19,149 nt of DNA. It comes from an uncultured Faecalibacterium sp. (GTDB lineage Bacteria > Bacillota > Clostridia > Oscillospirales > Ruminococcaceae). Every line of letters starts with the position of its first letter. Position 1 is the first letter of the stretch. A model generated the notes under the pieces. It was not told the DNA's origin. It saw nothing but the letters and a program-made list of their open reading frames with translations, and ran no database searches. This document shows, one piece after another, positions 1-7,205 of the stretch. The position numbers were made by a program, and so were the translations under genes. Where the stretch lies: positions 1-19,149 of the forward strand of contig CAKSZU010000035.1 of NCBI GenBank assembly GCA_934526125.1, read 5' to 3'.

Positions 1-351
1 GCTCTGGTCAAGAACGGCTGCACCGTGGTCTGCGAGGGCGCAAACATGCCCAGCACTCCCGAGGCCATTGAGGTCTATCTGTCCAATGGCGTCCTGTACG
101 GACCCGCAAAGGCTTCCAACGCCGGCGGCGTGGCCGTCTCCGGTCTGGAGATGAGCCAGAACTCCGAGCGTCTGAGCTGGACCTTCGAGGACGTCGATGC
201 CAAGCTGAAGAACATCATGGAGGGCATCTTCCACGCCAGCTACGATGCTTCCGTGGCTGCCGGTTCCGAGGGCAACCTGATGGTCGGTGCAAACTGCGCC
301 GGCTTCCTGAAGGTCGCTACCGCCATGATGGCCCAGGGCATCACCTACTGA
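1..351 (+). CDS. gdhA: NADP-type glutamate dehydrogenase, C-terminal part (5' end outside window)
   Basis: The reading frame is open from base 1 to a TGA at 349-351, so only the last 116 residues of a protein of usually about 445-450 residues are present. It contains the class I (hexameric) glutamate dehydrogenase signatures CEGANMPSTPEA, LYGPAKASNAGGVAVSGLEM and the terminal GANCAGFLKVATAMM. These match the end of the nucleotide-binding domain and the C-terminal helix of GdhA. The enzyme interconverts 2-oxoglutarate plus ammonia and glutamate in the cytoplasm using NAD(P)H, and in this family it mainly serves ammonia assimilation. The catalytic lysines lie in the missing N-terminal half, so activity cannot be judged. 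It is followed by its own intrinsic terminator and is convergent with the long reverse-strand operon. In Bacillus the corresponding place next to spoVM is held by rpmB, so gdhA is a lineage-specific neighbour. Family assignment is secure; cofactor preference is inferred. Confidence 0.95.
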   Translation, partial: ALVKNGCTVVCEGANMPSTPEAIEVYLSNGVLYGPAKASNAGGVAVSGLEMSQNSERLSWTFEDVDAKLKNIMEGIFHASYDASVAAGSEGNLMVGANCAGFLKVATAMMAQGITY

Positions 352-374
352 GTCTGACCCTTTCATAAACAGAG

Positions 375-415
375 ACACCCCCGTACAGGAATCGCTCCTG
401 CACGGGGGTGTTTTT
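375..415 (+). terminator. Intrinsic terminator of gdhA, probably bidirectional
   Basis: A 16-bp stem (375-390 with 396-411, one mismatch) with a 5-nt loop (391-395) is followed by a T run at 411-415. It begins 23 bp after the gdhA stop codon. Read on the reverse strand, the same hairpin lies directly after the stop codon of the small spoVM-like gene and is followed by a moderately T-rich stretch. It may therefore end the 12-kb reverse operon too. Confidence 0.9.
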
Positions 416-494
416 ATGTTTCTTTCCGGATCCCGAACAACCGGCGCAGGATCCCGCGCAGACATTTCGGACTTCGGATCACAACGACCTGCAT
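414..494 (-). CDS. spoVM: SpoVM-like small amphipathic protein (26 aa)
   Basis: This short reverse-strand frame (ATG at 494-492, TAA at 416-414) encodes exactly 26 residues, the length of Bacillus SpoVM as I recall it. Aligned from residue 1, it shares Ile6, Pro9-Lys10, Leu12, Gly14-Ile15, Arg17 and Gly21, and it ends in a basic Arg-Lys pair. Residues 10-24 form a cationic amphipathic helix: Leu12, Ile15, Leu16, Leu19 and Phe20 on one face, with Lys10, Arg13, Arg17, Arg18, Arg23 and Lys24 elsewhere. In Bacillus, SpoVM sits on the convex forespore membrane, anchors SpoIVA and starts coat assembly; Pro9 matters for this. GGGAG lies 4 nt before the ATG. Position supports the call: in B. subtilis spoVM follows prpC-prkC-rsgA-rpe-thiN, and this frame follows thiN by 74 bp. 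Its stop codon lies inside the T run of the gdhA terminator. The call rests on length, motif and synteny. No database search was possible. Confidence 0.82.
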   Translation of the reverse strand: MQVVVIRSPKCLRGILRRLFGIRKET

Positions 495-525
495 CCCTCT
501 CCCGCCTTTCGTGGTGTGATACCAC

Positions 526-531
526 AGTATA
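526..531 (-). promoter_or_regulatory. Possible -10 element ahead of spoVM
   Basis: On the reverse strand the thiN-spoVM gap holds TATACT (526-531), which would place a start about 25 nt before the spoVM ATG. No good TTGACA-type -35 lies 17 nt upstream. With the flanking bases the element reads TATACTGT, resembling the sigma-E -10 box (CATACAnT type). An imperfect CATTT lies 14 nt further up. A 5-bp inverted repeat (GTGGT/ACCAC, 511-525) lies between this box and the ribosome binding site. This is weak evidence on its own. It is listed because Bacillus spoVM has its own sigma-E promoter at this place. Confidence 0.3.
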
Positions 532-568
532 AGCGGAACGGGTGCAAATGGTTCCTGTTTTGTTCGGT

Positions 569-1219
569 TCAGGACAGGATCGCGCCGTCCGGCAGCGTTT
601 CCACCACCACCAGCGCACCTTTGCGCACCGAGATCGTGATGGTATCGGAGCCTTCGGCATACTCGTTGCTAACCCCCAGCGGATACCCCACGGTCAGGAC
701 TGCATCCGTCAGCTCGTAGTAGGAGCCCCGCTCATACACGCCCTCTGCCCTGCCCTCCATGGGGAAGGCGGAGAAGTAGAAGAACTCTTCCTTCGGGTAG
801 GTGCGAGTCTCTCCGGGGCGCACAAAGGTGACCCGGCTCCGCTCGTCCTGCAGGGTGGCGCGGATGCCCCGCTGCTCCAGCCCCAGGGCCGTGCAGAGGT
901 TGGCAAGGGTATGTTCCATCCGCTTGCCGCCCAGGGCTCCCAGCAGCAGCACCTCGTCAAAGCCCTTTTCCGCCGCCAGCCGGGCGGCGTACTCGGTGTC
1001 GGTATCGTCCTTGACGTGGGGCAGGACAACGATATCATCGTCCTGCTGTTCCGGGCAGGGTGCCGTATCGAAATCGCCCACGATGATATCGGGCTTACAG
1101 CCCAGCGGGGCGCAGTTGCGGTAGCCTGCGTCGCAGGCAATGGTGAAATCATCCGGCCGCAGCAGCCGTTTCAGTTCCGGCCCCACCGGGCAGGCCGAAA
1201 GGATCACACAGCGTGACAT
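569..1219 (-). CDS. thiN: Thiamine pyrophosphokinase
   Basis: This 216-residue protein transfers pyrophosphate from ATP to thiamine, giving the cofactor thiamine diphosphate in the cytoplasm. It carries the family motifs in order: CDAGYRN (29-35), PDIIVGDFDT (43-52) with the metal-binding Asp residues, KDDTDTE (70-76), GALGGKRMEHTLAN (94-107) and, near the C-terminus, GVSNEY. Length is normal for bacterial ThiN/YloS. The ATG at 1219 is preceded by GAGAGGAG about 11 nt upstream and lies 18 bp after the rsgA stop, so the two are co-transcribed. In most Firmicutes ribulose-phosphate 3-epimerase (rpe) sits between rsgA and thiN. Here there is no room for it. The next gene downstream is the spoVM-like frame. 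Confidence in the family is high. Confidence 0.95.
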   Translation of the reverse strand: MSRCVILSACPVGPELKRLLRPDDFTIACDAGYRNCAPLGCKPDIIVGDFDTAPCPEQQDDDIVVLPHVKDDTDTEYAARLAAEKGFDEVLLLGALGGKRMEHTLANLCTALGLEQRGIRATLQDERSRVTFVRPGETRTYPKEEFFYFSAFPMEGRAEGVYERGSYYELTDAVLTVGYPLGVSNEYAEGSDTITISVRKGALVVVETLPDGAILS

Positions 1220-1237
1220 AAAAACGTTTTTCTCCTC

Positions 1238-2116
1238 TCAGGGTCTGGGACGCTGCCAGTCCTTGACGTCCTTGACCTCTTCGTACATGGCACAGTAGCT
1301 GTCGTACCGCGTCCGGGAGAGCTTGCCCTCCGCCAGAGCCGCACGGACGGCGCAGCCCTTTTCCGAGCGGTGGGAGCAGCCGGTGAACTGGCACTGCCCC
1401 AGATAGGGCCCGAACTCCGGGAAAACATGCTCCAGATTCTCCTTGGGGATAAAGCCCGCGCGGTTCGCTTCCAGGCTGGCAAAGCCGGGGGTATCCGCAA
1501 TGCGTCCCCCGAAGGCCTCGAAGATGGTCACTTCCCGGGTGGTATGGCGGCCGCGGCCCAGCTTCTGGCTGATGGCGCTGGTCTCCCGCTCGGCCTGGGG
1601 CAGCAGGGCATTCAGCAAGGTGGATTTGCCCACGCCGGAGTTGCCGCAGAAGGCACAGAGCCGCCCGGAGATCCACTGCTTCACCTCGTCCAGCCCGTCC
1701 CCGCTGTCGTAGCGGATGGCAATGAAGGGCAAGGTAGATTTTTCGTAGGCGCTGCGGAGGAACTCCACTTCGCCCAGATCTGCTTTGGTGCAGACGATGA
1801 CGGGCTGGACCCCCTTGTCCACCGCAATGGCGGAAAGCTTGTCCAGCACCAGGGTGCTGGGGGTAGGCTGAGTAGTGCTGGCCACCAGGAACAGCACATC
1901 CAGATTGGCCACCGGCGGGCGGATGAACACATTTTTGCGGGGTGCAATCTCCGCAATGACCGCTGCGCCGTTCTCGGTCTCCAGCGTCACCTCATCTCCC
2001 GCCACGGGGGCGATCTTCTGTTTGCGGAAGATGCCCCGGGGCTTGCACTCCACGACCCCTTCCGGGGTCCGGACATAGTAAAACCCGCCGATGCCTTTTA
2101 CGATATAACCTTTCAT
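1238..2116 (-). CDS. rsgA: Ribosome small-subunit-dependent GTPase RsgA (YloQ/CpgA)
   Basis: This 292-residue protein is a circularly permuted GTPase that assists late 30S subunit maturation. An N-terminal OB-fold (about 1-65) is followed by the permuted G motifs: TKAD (G4, 110-113), GNSGVGKST (P-loop, 158-166) and DTPG (G3, 208-211). The C-terminal zinc site has Cys242, Cys247, His249 and Cys255. The frame is open further upstream to 2239, but I chose the ATG at 2116. It is preceded by GGGAGGA six nt upstream, lies just after the prkC stop (11-bp gap) and gives the normal family length. The extra upstream codons would overlap prkC. RsgA homologues are known PrkC substrates in Bacillus, and the genes are neighbours here too. 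Confidence 0.96.
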   Translation of the reverse strand: MKGYIVKGIGGFYYVRTPEGVVECKPRGIFRKQKIAPVAGDEVTLETENGAAVIAEIAPRKNVFIRPPVANLDVLFLVASTTQPTPSTLVLDKLSAIAVDKGVQPVIVCTKADLGEVEFLRSAYEKSTLPFIAIRYDSGDGLDEVKQWISGRLCAFCGNSGVGKSTLLNALLPQAERETSAISQKLGRGRHTTREVTIFEAFGGRIADTPGFASLEANRAGFIPKENLEHVFPEFGPYLGQCQFTGCSHRSEKGCAVRAALAEGKLSRTRYDSYCAMYEEVKDVKDWQRPRP

Positions 2117-2127
2117 CCGTTCCTCCC

Positions 2128-4026
2128 TCAGGACAGCAGCGAAGTCCACCAGTCGGTCAGGGGCGAGCCGCCCTCGCTGCTGGAGGAAGTGCTGCCGGTA
2201 CTCTCGCTGGAGGAGCTGCCGCCGGTCAGTCCGCTCCACCAGTCACTGCTGGAAGAGGAGGGTACCTCGGCGGTGCTGCCGCTCTCCGGGGTCTCCGCAG
2301 GGGTCTCCTGCACAGGCTCGGGACCGGCGCTGACGGTGATGCTGACCCGGCTGTTCACCTTGACGGTGGAGCCTGCCGCCGGGTTCTGGCCGATGATGGT
2401 ACCGGCCGGCTGGCTGCTGTACTGTTCCGTAGTGCTGCCCAGACCCAGCTTGTTCTGCACCAGCACCGAGCGGGCATCATTCACGCTCTTCAGGCCCACC
2501 AGCGAGGGCACCTTGGCCGTGGTACTCACCTGCGGGCGGCTGACATAGACCACCACCGTAGACCCGGCCGCTACCTGGCTGCCGGCCTCCGGGTCGGTGC
2601 GGATCACAGACCCGGCCGCCACGTTGTCGTCCACGGCCTGGGTGATCAGGACCGACACGCCCAGATCCTTCAGCTGCTGTTCCGCATCGGCCTGCACATA
2701 GTTGGTGACATCCGGCACCGTGACATACTGGGTGCCCAGACTGACGGTCAGGGTCACGCTCTGGCCCTCGCGGACCGTGCGGCCCGCCACCGGGGACTGT
2801 TTGTAGACATACCCGGCCGCATAGTCGCTGCTGTACGACTGCTCCCAGTTGACCACGATCTGGCCGGAGGACACCTGCTGGGAGGCATTGACTTCATCCT
2901 GGGTCATGCCGCTGTAGTCGGCCAGCACCACATCGGCTTTTTCGCTCATCAGAGTGCTGGAGTCGTTCAGGATGACCCAGCACAGCGCCGCGCAGGCCAG
3001 TGCAAAGGCAACGGTGATGCCGAACAACGCCGGCAGAAAGACCGTGCGCTTTTTCTTTTTGCGCGTTTTGGAAGGGGCGCTGTTCCGCTCCGGACGGGCA
3101 TTCTTTCGAGGACTCATAGGGGGTTCCACCACCTTTTCGGGAATTTCATCGGGGAGATAGGTGTAGTTGAAGACGATCGCGGGGTTCTCCACATAGGCGT
3201 TCAGGGCTTCGAGCATCTCCGCGGCGCTGGCGTAGCGGTTTTCCGGCCGCTTGGCCATGGCGCGTTCGGTGATCTCCACCAGGCCCCGGGGCACCCCGGG
3301 GGCCAGCTCCTGCAGGCTTCTGGGCTTGTCCGAGATCTGCTTGATGGCCACTTCCACCACATCATCGGCATCGAAGGGCAGATGTCCCGAGAGCATCTCG
3401 TACATCATGACGCCCACCGAGTAGATGTCGCTGGTGAAGTCGGTCTCGTCGCCCTTGGCCTGTTCCGGGCTGATATAGTGGACGCTGCCCATGGCCTTGC
3501 CGCCGGACAGCTGATTCTCCGCCCGGGAGATCCGGGCAATGCCGAAGTCCATCATCCGGAGCTGGCCGTTGTCCAGCAGCATGATGTTCTGGGGCTTGAT
3601 GTCCCGGTGGACCACACCGTTGTGGTGGGCATGATCCAGCGCTTTCAGGATCTGGGAGATGAAATGGACGGTCTCCCGGCTGGTCAGCTTGCCGCCGCGC
3701 TCGTTGAGGTACTCCCGCAGCGTCATGCCGTCCACATATTCCATCACGATATACTGCAGCGTGTCGCTGACCGACACGTCGTAGACCTTGACGATGTTGG
3801 GGTGGTTGAGCAGGGAGATGGCCTTGGATTCGTTCTTGAACCGCCGCACCAGGTCGGGGTCGTGCATCAGCTCCTGCCGCAGCACCTTGACCGCCACGAC
3901 GGTCCCCTCCGGCACCGGTCCGCCGGGGCCGACAACGGCCTTGTAGACATTGGCCATGCCGCCGGTCCCGATGAGTTCCCGCACCGTGTACAGGCCGTCC
4001 AGCGTTCTGCCGATCAGATTATCCAT
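2128..4026 (-). CDS. prkC: Membrane Ser/Thr protein kinase with three PASTA domains
   Basis: This 632-residue Hanks-type kinase senses cell-wall fragments and phosphorylates cytoplasmic targets. The kinase domain (about 10-270) has the glycine loop GTGGMANVYKA (21-31), ATP-binding Lys47, HRD (140-142), DFG (160-162) and the activation-loop end YISPEQA. A basic juxtamembrane patch (KTRKKKKR, near 320-327) precedes one membrane helix (about 329-353). Three extracellular PASTA repeats follow (about 366-431, 435-497, 503-569). The last 60 residues are a Ser/Gly/Thr-rich tail with two DWW motifs (595-597 and 625-627). The frame is open 22 codons further upstream, but the ATG at 4026 has GGAGG 6 nt before it and starts the conserved MDNLIGRTLDGLY segment. 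It overlaps the prpC stop by 8 bp, so kinase and phosphatase are translationally coupled. Confidence 0.97.
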   Translation of the reverse strand: MDNLIGRTLDGLYTVRELIGTGGMANVYKAVVGPGGPVPEGTVVAVKVLRQELMHDPDLVRRFKNESKAISLLNHPNIVKVYDVSVSDTLQYIVMEYVDGMTLREYLNERGGKLTSRETVHFISQILKALDHAHHNGVVHRDIKPQNIMLLDNGQLRMMDFGIARISRAENQLSGGKAMGSVHYISPEQAKGDETDFTSDIYSVGVMMYEMLSGHLPFDADDVVEVAIKQISDKPRSLQELAPGVPRGLVEITERAMAKRPENRYASAAEMLEALNAYVENPAIVFNYTYLPDEIPEKVVEPPMSPRKNARPERNSAPSKTRKKKKRTVFLPALFGITVAFALACAALCWVILNDSSTLMSEKADVVLADYSGMTQDEVNASQQVSSGQIVVNWEQSYSSDYAAGYVYKQSPVAGRTVREGQSVTLTVSLGTQYVTVPDVTNYVQADAEQQLKDLGVSVLITQAVDDNVAAGSVIRTDPEAGSQVAAGSTVVVYVSRPQVSTTAKVPSLVGLKSVNDARSVLVQNKLGLGSTTEQYSSQPAGTIIGQNPAAGSTVKVNSRVSITVSAGPEPVQETPAETPESGSTAEVPSSSSSDWWSGLTGGSSSSESTGSTSSSSEGGSPLTDWWTSLLS

Positions 4027-4768
4027 GGTGTACCTCCGCAGGCTCCACGGCCAGCAGCATGGCCGTGATGTTGTCGGAGCCGCCGTTCTCATTGGCAGCG
4101 GCTACCAGAAGGTCGGGCAGATCATAGAATGCCCCCTGCCCCAGGATCTGTTCCATCTGTTCCGCCGGAACCATGTTGGTCAGCCCGTCGGAGCAGAGCA
4201 GCAGCAGGTCCCCGGCTTCGAGCCGGGCGGTGGTACACTCTGGTTCCAGCCGGTAGTCCACCCCCAGCGCCCGGGTGATGATGTTCTTCTGGGGGTGATG
4301 CTCGGCCTCTTCCACCGTAATGGTGCCGCAGTCCACCAGCTCCTGCACATAGGAGTGGTCGTGGGTCAGCTGAGTCAGCTTCCGGTCCCGGAACAGGTAC
4401 GCGCGGGAGTCCCCTGCATGGCAGAGGGTCACCCCGCCGCCCCGCACCAGGGCGCAGACCGCCGTGGTGCCCATCCCGGCCAGCGATTCCTCGTGGGCCG
4501 CCTTGTTGAACACAAAGCGGTTGGCGCTGATCAGGGCCTTGCGGAGGAATGCCTCCTCCTGCCCTGCCCCGCACTGGGCATACTGCTCCTGAAAGACACT
4601 CTCAATGACGTTGCAGGCCCCCTGGGAGGCTTCGCGCCCTCCCCGGGCACCGCCCATGCCGTCGCACACAAGGGCCCACACGGCACCGCCGGGCAGCTCC
4701 CCGGCACGGTAGTCATCCTGATTTTCCTGACGGACGCGGCCGACATCCGTTTTTCCTGCCAGTTTCAT
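4019..4768 (-). CDS. prpC: PP2C-family Ser/Thr protein phosphatase
   Basis: This 249-residue manganese-dependent PPM phosphatase reverses PrkC phosphorylation in the cytoplasm. The metal-binding and structural motifs are all visible: QENQDD near the N-terminus, ALVCDGMGG, GMGTTAVCAL, HAGDSRAYLFRD, LTHDHS, LLLCSDGLTNM and GGSDNITAM. Two ATGs are possible. The one at 4774 sits directly against AGGAG with no spacing, while the one at 4768 has AGGAG six nt upstream, so I chose 4768. The difference is only two residues. The stop codon TAA overlaps the prkC start (ATGGATAA), the usual arrangement of this kinase-phosphatase pair. Confidence 0.96.
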   Translation of the reverse strand: MKLAGKTDVGRVRQENQDDYRAGELPGGAVWALVCDGMGGARGGREASQGACNVIESVFQEQYAQCGAGQEEAFLRKALISANRFVFNKAAHEESLAGMGTTAVCALVRGGGVTLCHAGDSRAYLFRDRKLTQLTHDHSYVQELVDCGTITVEEAEHHPQKNIITRALGVDYRLEPECTTARLEAGDLLLLCSDGLTNMVPAEQMEQILGQGAFYDLPDLLVAAANENGGSDNITAMLLAVEPAEVHHG

Positions 4769-4799
4769 ACGCATCTCCTCTTGCGGTTCATTCCGCTCT

Positions 4800-5840
4800 T
4801 CATGCCTTGCCGTTCATCTCGTCCCGGCGCAGCTGTCCGCAGGCGGCGCTGATCTCGCTGCCCAGACGGCGGCGGATGGTCGCATTGACGCCCAGACTTT
4901 CCAGCTTCTGCTGGAAGCGGCGGACATTGGCGGCATCGGTGGCGGAATACGGGCTTCCGTCCACCGGATTGATGGGGATCAGGTTCACATGGGCACCCAT
5001 CCCCCGGATCAGACCGGCCAGCTGCTTTGCGCAGGCGTCGGAGTCGTTGACGCCCCGCACCATTGAATACTCAAAGCTGACCCGGCGTCCCGTGGTCTCC
5101 TGATAGCGGCGCACTGCCGGCATCAGCTGCTCGACGGGGTAGGCATCGTTGACCGGCATCATCCCGCTGCGGATCTCGTTGTTGGGGGCATGCAGGGACA
5201 CCGAAAGGGTCAGCTGCAGCTTTTTCTCCGCCAGCTGATCGATCTTTGGCACAAGGCCGCAGGTGGAGAGGCTGATGTTCCGCATCCCGATGTTGACCCC
5301 TTCCGGCGAGGTGATGTTCTCCAGAAAGCGCATCACTTCGTCAAAGTTGTCCAGCGGCTCGCCGATGCCCATGAGGACGATGTGGGAGATCCGCTCCCCG
5401 ATGTCCTTCTGGGCGGTGTAGATCTCGGCGCAGATCTCGCCTGCTTCCAGGTTGCGCACCCGGCCCGCCTGGGTGGAGGCGCAGAAGCGGCAGCCCATCC
5501 GGCAGCCCACCTGGGTGGAAACACAGACCGTGTTGCCGTAATGATAGCGCATGACGACGGTCTCGATGCAGTTGCCGTCTGCCATCCGCAGCAGATATTT
5601 GACGGTGCCGTCCTTTGCTTCCTGACGGCGCTCGATCTTTGGGTCGGCAAGGTAGAACTGCTCTTCCAGCTTTGCCAGCAGGGTCTTGGGCTGGTCAGTC
5701 ATGGCGGAAAACTCCGTCACCAGCTTCTGATGGACCCAGTGGAAGATCTGCTTTGCCCGAAATCCCGGCTGCCCCATGGCTTTCAGCTCAGCGGTCAGCT
5801 GCGCCAGCGTCAGGGAGGAAATACAGCGTTTCTGTTCCAT
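4800..5840 (-). CDS. rlmN: 23S rRNA (A2503-C2) / tRNA (A37-C2) methyltransferase
   Basis: This 346-residue radical SAM enzyme methylates C2 of A2503 in 23S rRNA, and of A37 in some tRNAs. The iron-sulfur cluster cysteines are Cys113, Cys117 and Cys120 (CRMGCRFC). The two catalytic cysteines of the RlmN/Cfr mechanism are at Cys106 (NTVCVSTQ) and Cys334 (AACGQL). Other RlmN signatures include MGIGEPLDN, SVSLHAPNNEIR and NLIPINPV. The N-terminal RNA-binding region (about 1-90) is of normal size. The C-terminal AACGQL and the conserved MGIGEP segment fit RlmN; the resistance enzyme Cfr is a related alternative that context makes unlikely. The ATG at 5840 has AGGAG six nt upstream. It lies 39 bp after rsmB and 31 bp before prpC. 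Confidence 0.96.
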   Translation of the reverse strand: MEQKRCISSLTLAQLTAELKAMGQPGFRAKQIFHWVHQKLVTEFSAMTDQPKTLLAKLEEQFYLADPKIERRQEAKDGTVKYLLRMADGNCIETVVMRYHYGNTVCVSTQVGCRMGCRFCASTQAGRVRNLEAGEICAEIYTAQKDIGERISHIVLMGIGEPLDNFDEVMRFLENITSPEGVNIGMRNISLSTCGLVPKIDQLAEKKLQLTLSVSLHAPNNEIRSGMMPVNDAYPVEQLMPAVRRYQETTGRRVSFEYSMVRGVNDSDACAKQLAGLIRGMGAHVNLIPINPVDGSPYSATDAANVRRFQQKLESLGVNATIRRRLGSEISAACGQLRRDEMNGKA

Positions 5841-5879
5841 GGTATTCTCCTATGAATCAATACGAACCGGACGGCAGGT

Positions 5880-7205
5880 TCATTGCGTTTTCTGCATTGC
5901 GCAGAGGAAAAATCCGTCCATCCCGGTGCGGGTCGGCACCGAGAGCGCGCCGTGTTCCCCGACCGTCATCCCGGCGGGGAAGCGGACACCCGGCGTCACG
6001 ACCCGGAACTCCGGGCGGCGGGCAAGGAATGCCGCCACCTGTTCCTCGTTTTCGGCCGGGTCGATGGTGCAGGTGGAATAGACCAGCCGCCCGCCCGGTT
6101 TCAGCAGCGCAGCCGCCGTATCCAGAATGGCCGACTGGGTGGCCAGCAATTCATCGTGGCGGGCCTTATCCAGTGTTTTATAGCGGATATCCGGCTTTTT
6201 GGCCAGAATGCCCAGCCCGCTGCAGGGGGCATCCACAAGGATGCGGTCTGCTTCGGGCAGGTCAGGGCTGGGTTTTGCGGCATCGTTGCACAGGGCCGTC
6301 ACATTGGAAAAGCCCATCCGCTCCACGGCAGCTTTGATCAGATTGACCCGGTGCTCTGCCACGTCACAGCTGTACAGCCGCCCCGTGCCCTGCATTTCCT
6401 CGGCCAGCAGCAGCGTCTTGCCGCCGGGGGCCGCGCAGAGATCAATGACGGTCTCGCCGGGGCAGGCCTCCATGCAGAGCGCCGCCAATTGACTGGCCTG
6501 CCCTTCCACATGAAACCACCCCTCCCGGAAAAGCGGATGCTCCGCCGGGCTGCCCTCGAACCGGGCCAGCACACTGCCGGGCACAAGCCCCGGCTTTGCT
6601 TCTCTGGCACCGGTCTCCAGCAGCTTCCGGCAGAGCGTCTCGGCATCCGCTTTGAGGGGGTTGGCCCGCAGGCTGGTGCAGCCGCCGTCGGCGGTATGGG
6701 TCAGGATGCCCAGCGCTTCCTCCGGATAGTTTTTGTGCAGGAACTCCGCCACATCTTTCCCGGCAGAGCCCAGCACCATCAGGCGCTGGATCTCACTGTG
6801 GAAGCGGGCTGTTTCCAGATCATAACTGCAGGCCTTGCGCAGGACGGCATTGACCAGACCGGAGGCGCTGGATTTCCGGAAGGCGCGGGTCAGCTTGACG
6901 GCTTCGTTCACCGCTGCCGACACCGGCACCTGCATATAGCGGGCCTGAGCCAGTGCCGAGCGCAGGATCTCCCGCACCGGGGCATCCAGCTTTGCCAGCC
7001 CCTTGGGCAGGAACTGTTCCAGAATATAGTCCAGTGTGCCCTGATGCTCCAGCACCGTATAGAAAATGGCTCCGGCGAAGGCTTTGTCCCGCCCTTCCAG
7101 CTTCTGGCGGCGCAGCTCGGCGTCCAGTACCAGATTGGAAAAGCCGTCCTGCTCCTGTTTTACCAGCGCAGAGACCGCCGCCGCCCGCGGGTTGGGGCCG
7201 CTCAC
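5880..7205 (-). CDS. rsmB: 16S rRNA (cytosine-967-C5) methyltransferase
   Basis: This 441-residue protein has an N-terminal NusB-like RNA-binding domain (about 5-130) and a C-terminal Rossmann methyltransferase domain. The SAM-binding segment is DLCAAPGGKT (255-264). The two catalytic cysteines of the NOL1/NOP2/Sun family are Cys328 (DAPCSG) and Cys379 (YSTCT). The reading frame continues upstream inside fmt, but the natural start is the GTG at 7205-7203. It overlaps the fmt stop in a GTGA junction, has GGGGGA a few nt upstream, and gives the normal RsmB length with the expected NPRAAAVSAL beginning. The gene is translationally coupled to fmt. A Zn-peptidase gene often found between fmt and rsmB in Bacilli and Clostridia is absent. 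Confidence 0.95.
   Translation of the reverse strand: MSGPNPRAAAVSALVKQEQDGFSNLVLDAELRRQKLEGRDKAFAGAIFYTVLEHQGTLDYILEQFLPKGLAKLDAPVREILRSALAQARYMQVPVSAAVNEAVKLTRAFRKSSASGLVNAVLRKACSYDLETARFHSEIQRLMVLGSAGKDVAEFLHKNYPEEALGILTHTADGGCTSLRANPLKADAETLCRKLLETGAREAKPGLVPGSVLARFEGSPAEHPLFREGWFHVEGQASQLAALCMEACPGETVIDLCAAPGGKTLLLAEEMQGTGRLYSCDVAEHRVNLIKAAVERMGFSNVTALCNDAAKPSPDLPEADRILVDAPCSGLGILAKKPDIRYKTLDKARHDELLATQSAILDTAAALLKPGGRLVYSTCTIDPAENEEQVAAFLARRPEFRVVTPGVRFPAGMTVGEHGALSVPTRTGMDGFFLCAMQKTQ

Noticed and set aside
542..1216. Long forward-strand frame opposite thiN, and similar long frames opposite prkC, priA, rsmB and the carboxyltransferase genes
   Set aside because: These are mirror frames produced by GC-rich codon use; none has a ribosome binding site or recognisable domain, while the reverse strand encodes well-known proteins.
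2117..2239. 41-codon N-terminal extension of rsgA
   Set aside because: It overlaps the prkC 3' end and the family starts at the ATG at 2116 with a strong ribosome binding site.
4807..5103. Idea that rlmN could be the resistance methyltransferase cfr
   Set aside because: The conserved operon context between rsmB and prpC and the RlmN-type C-terminus indicate the housekeeping enzyme.
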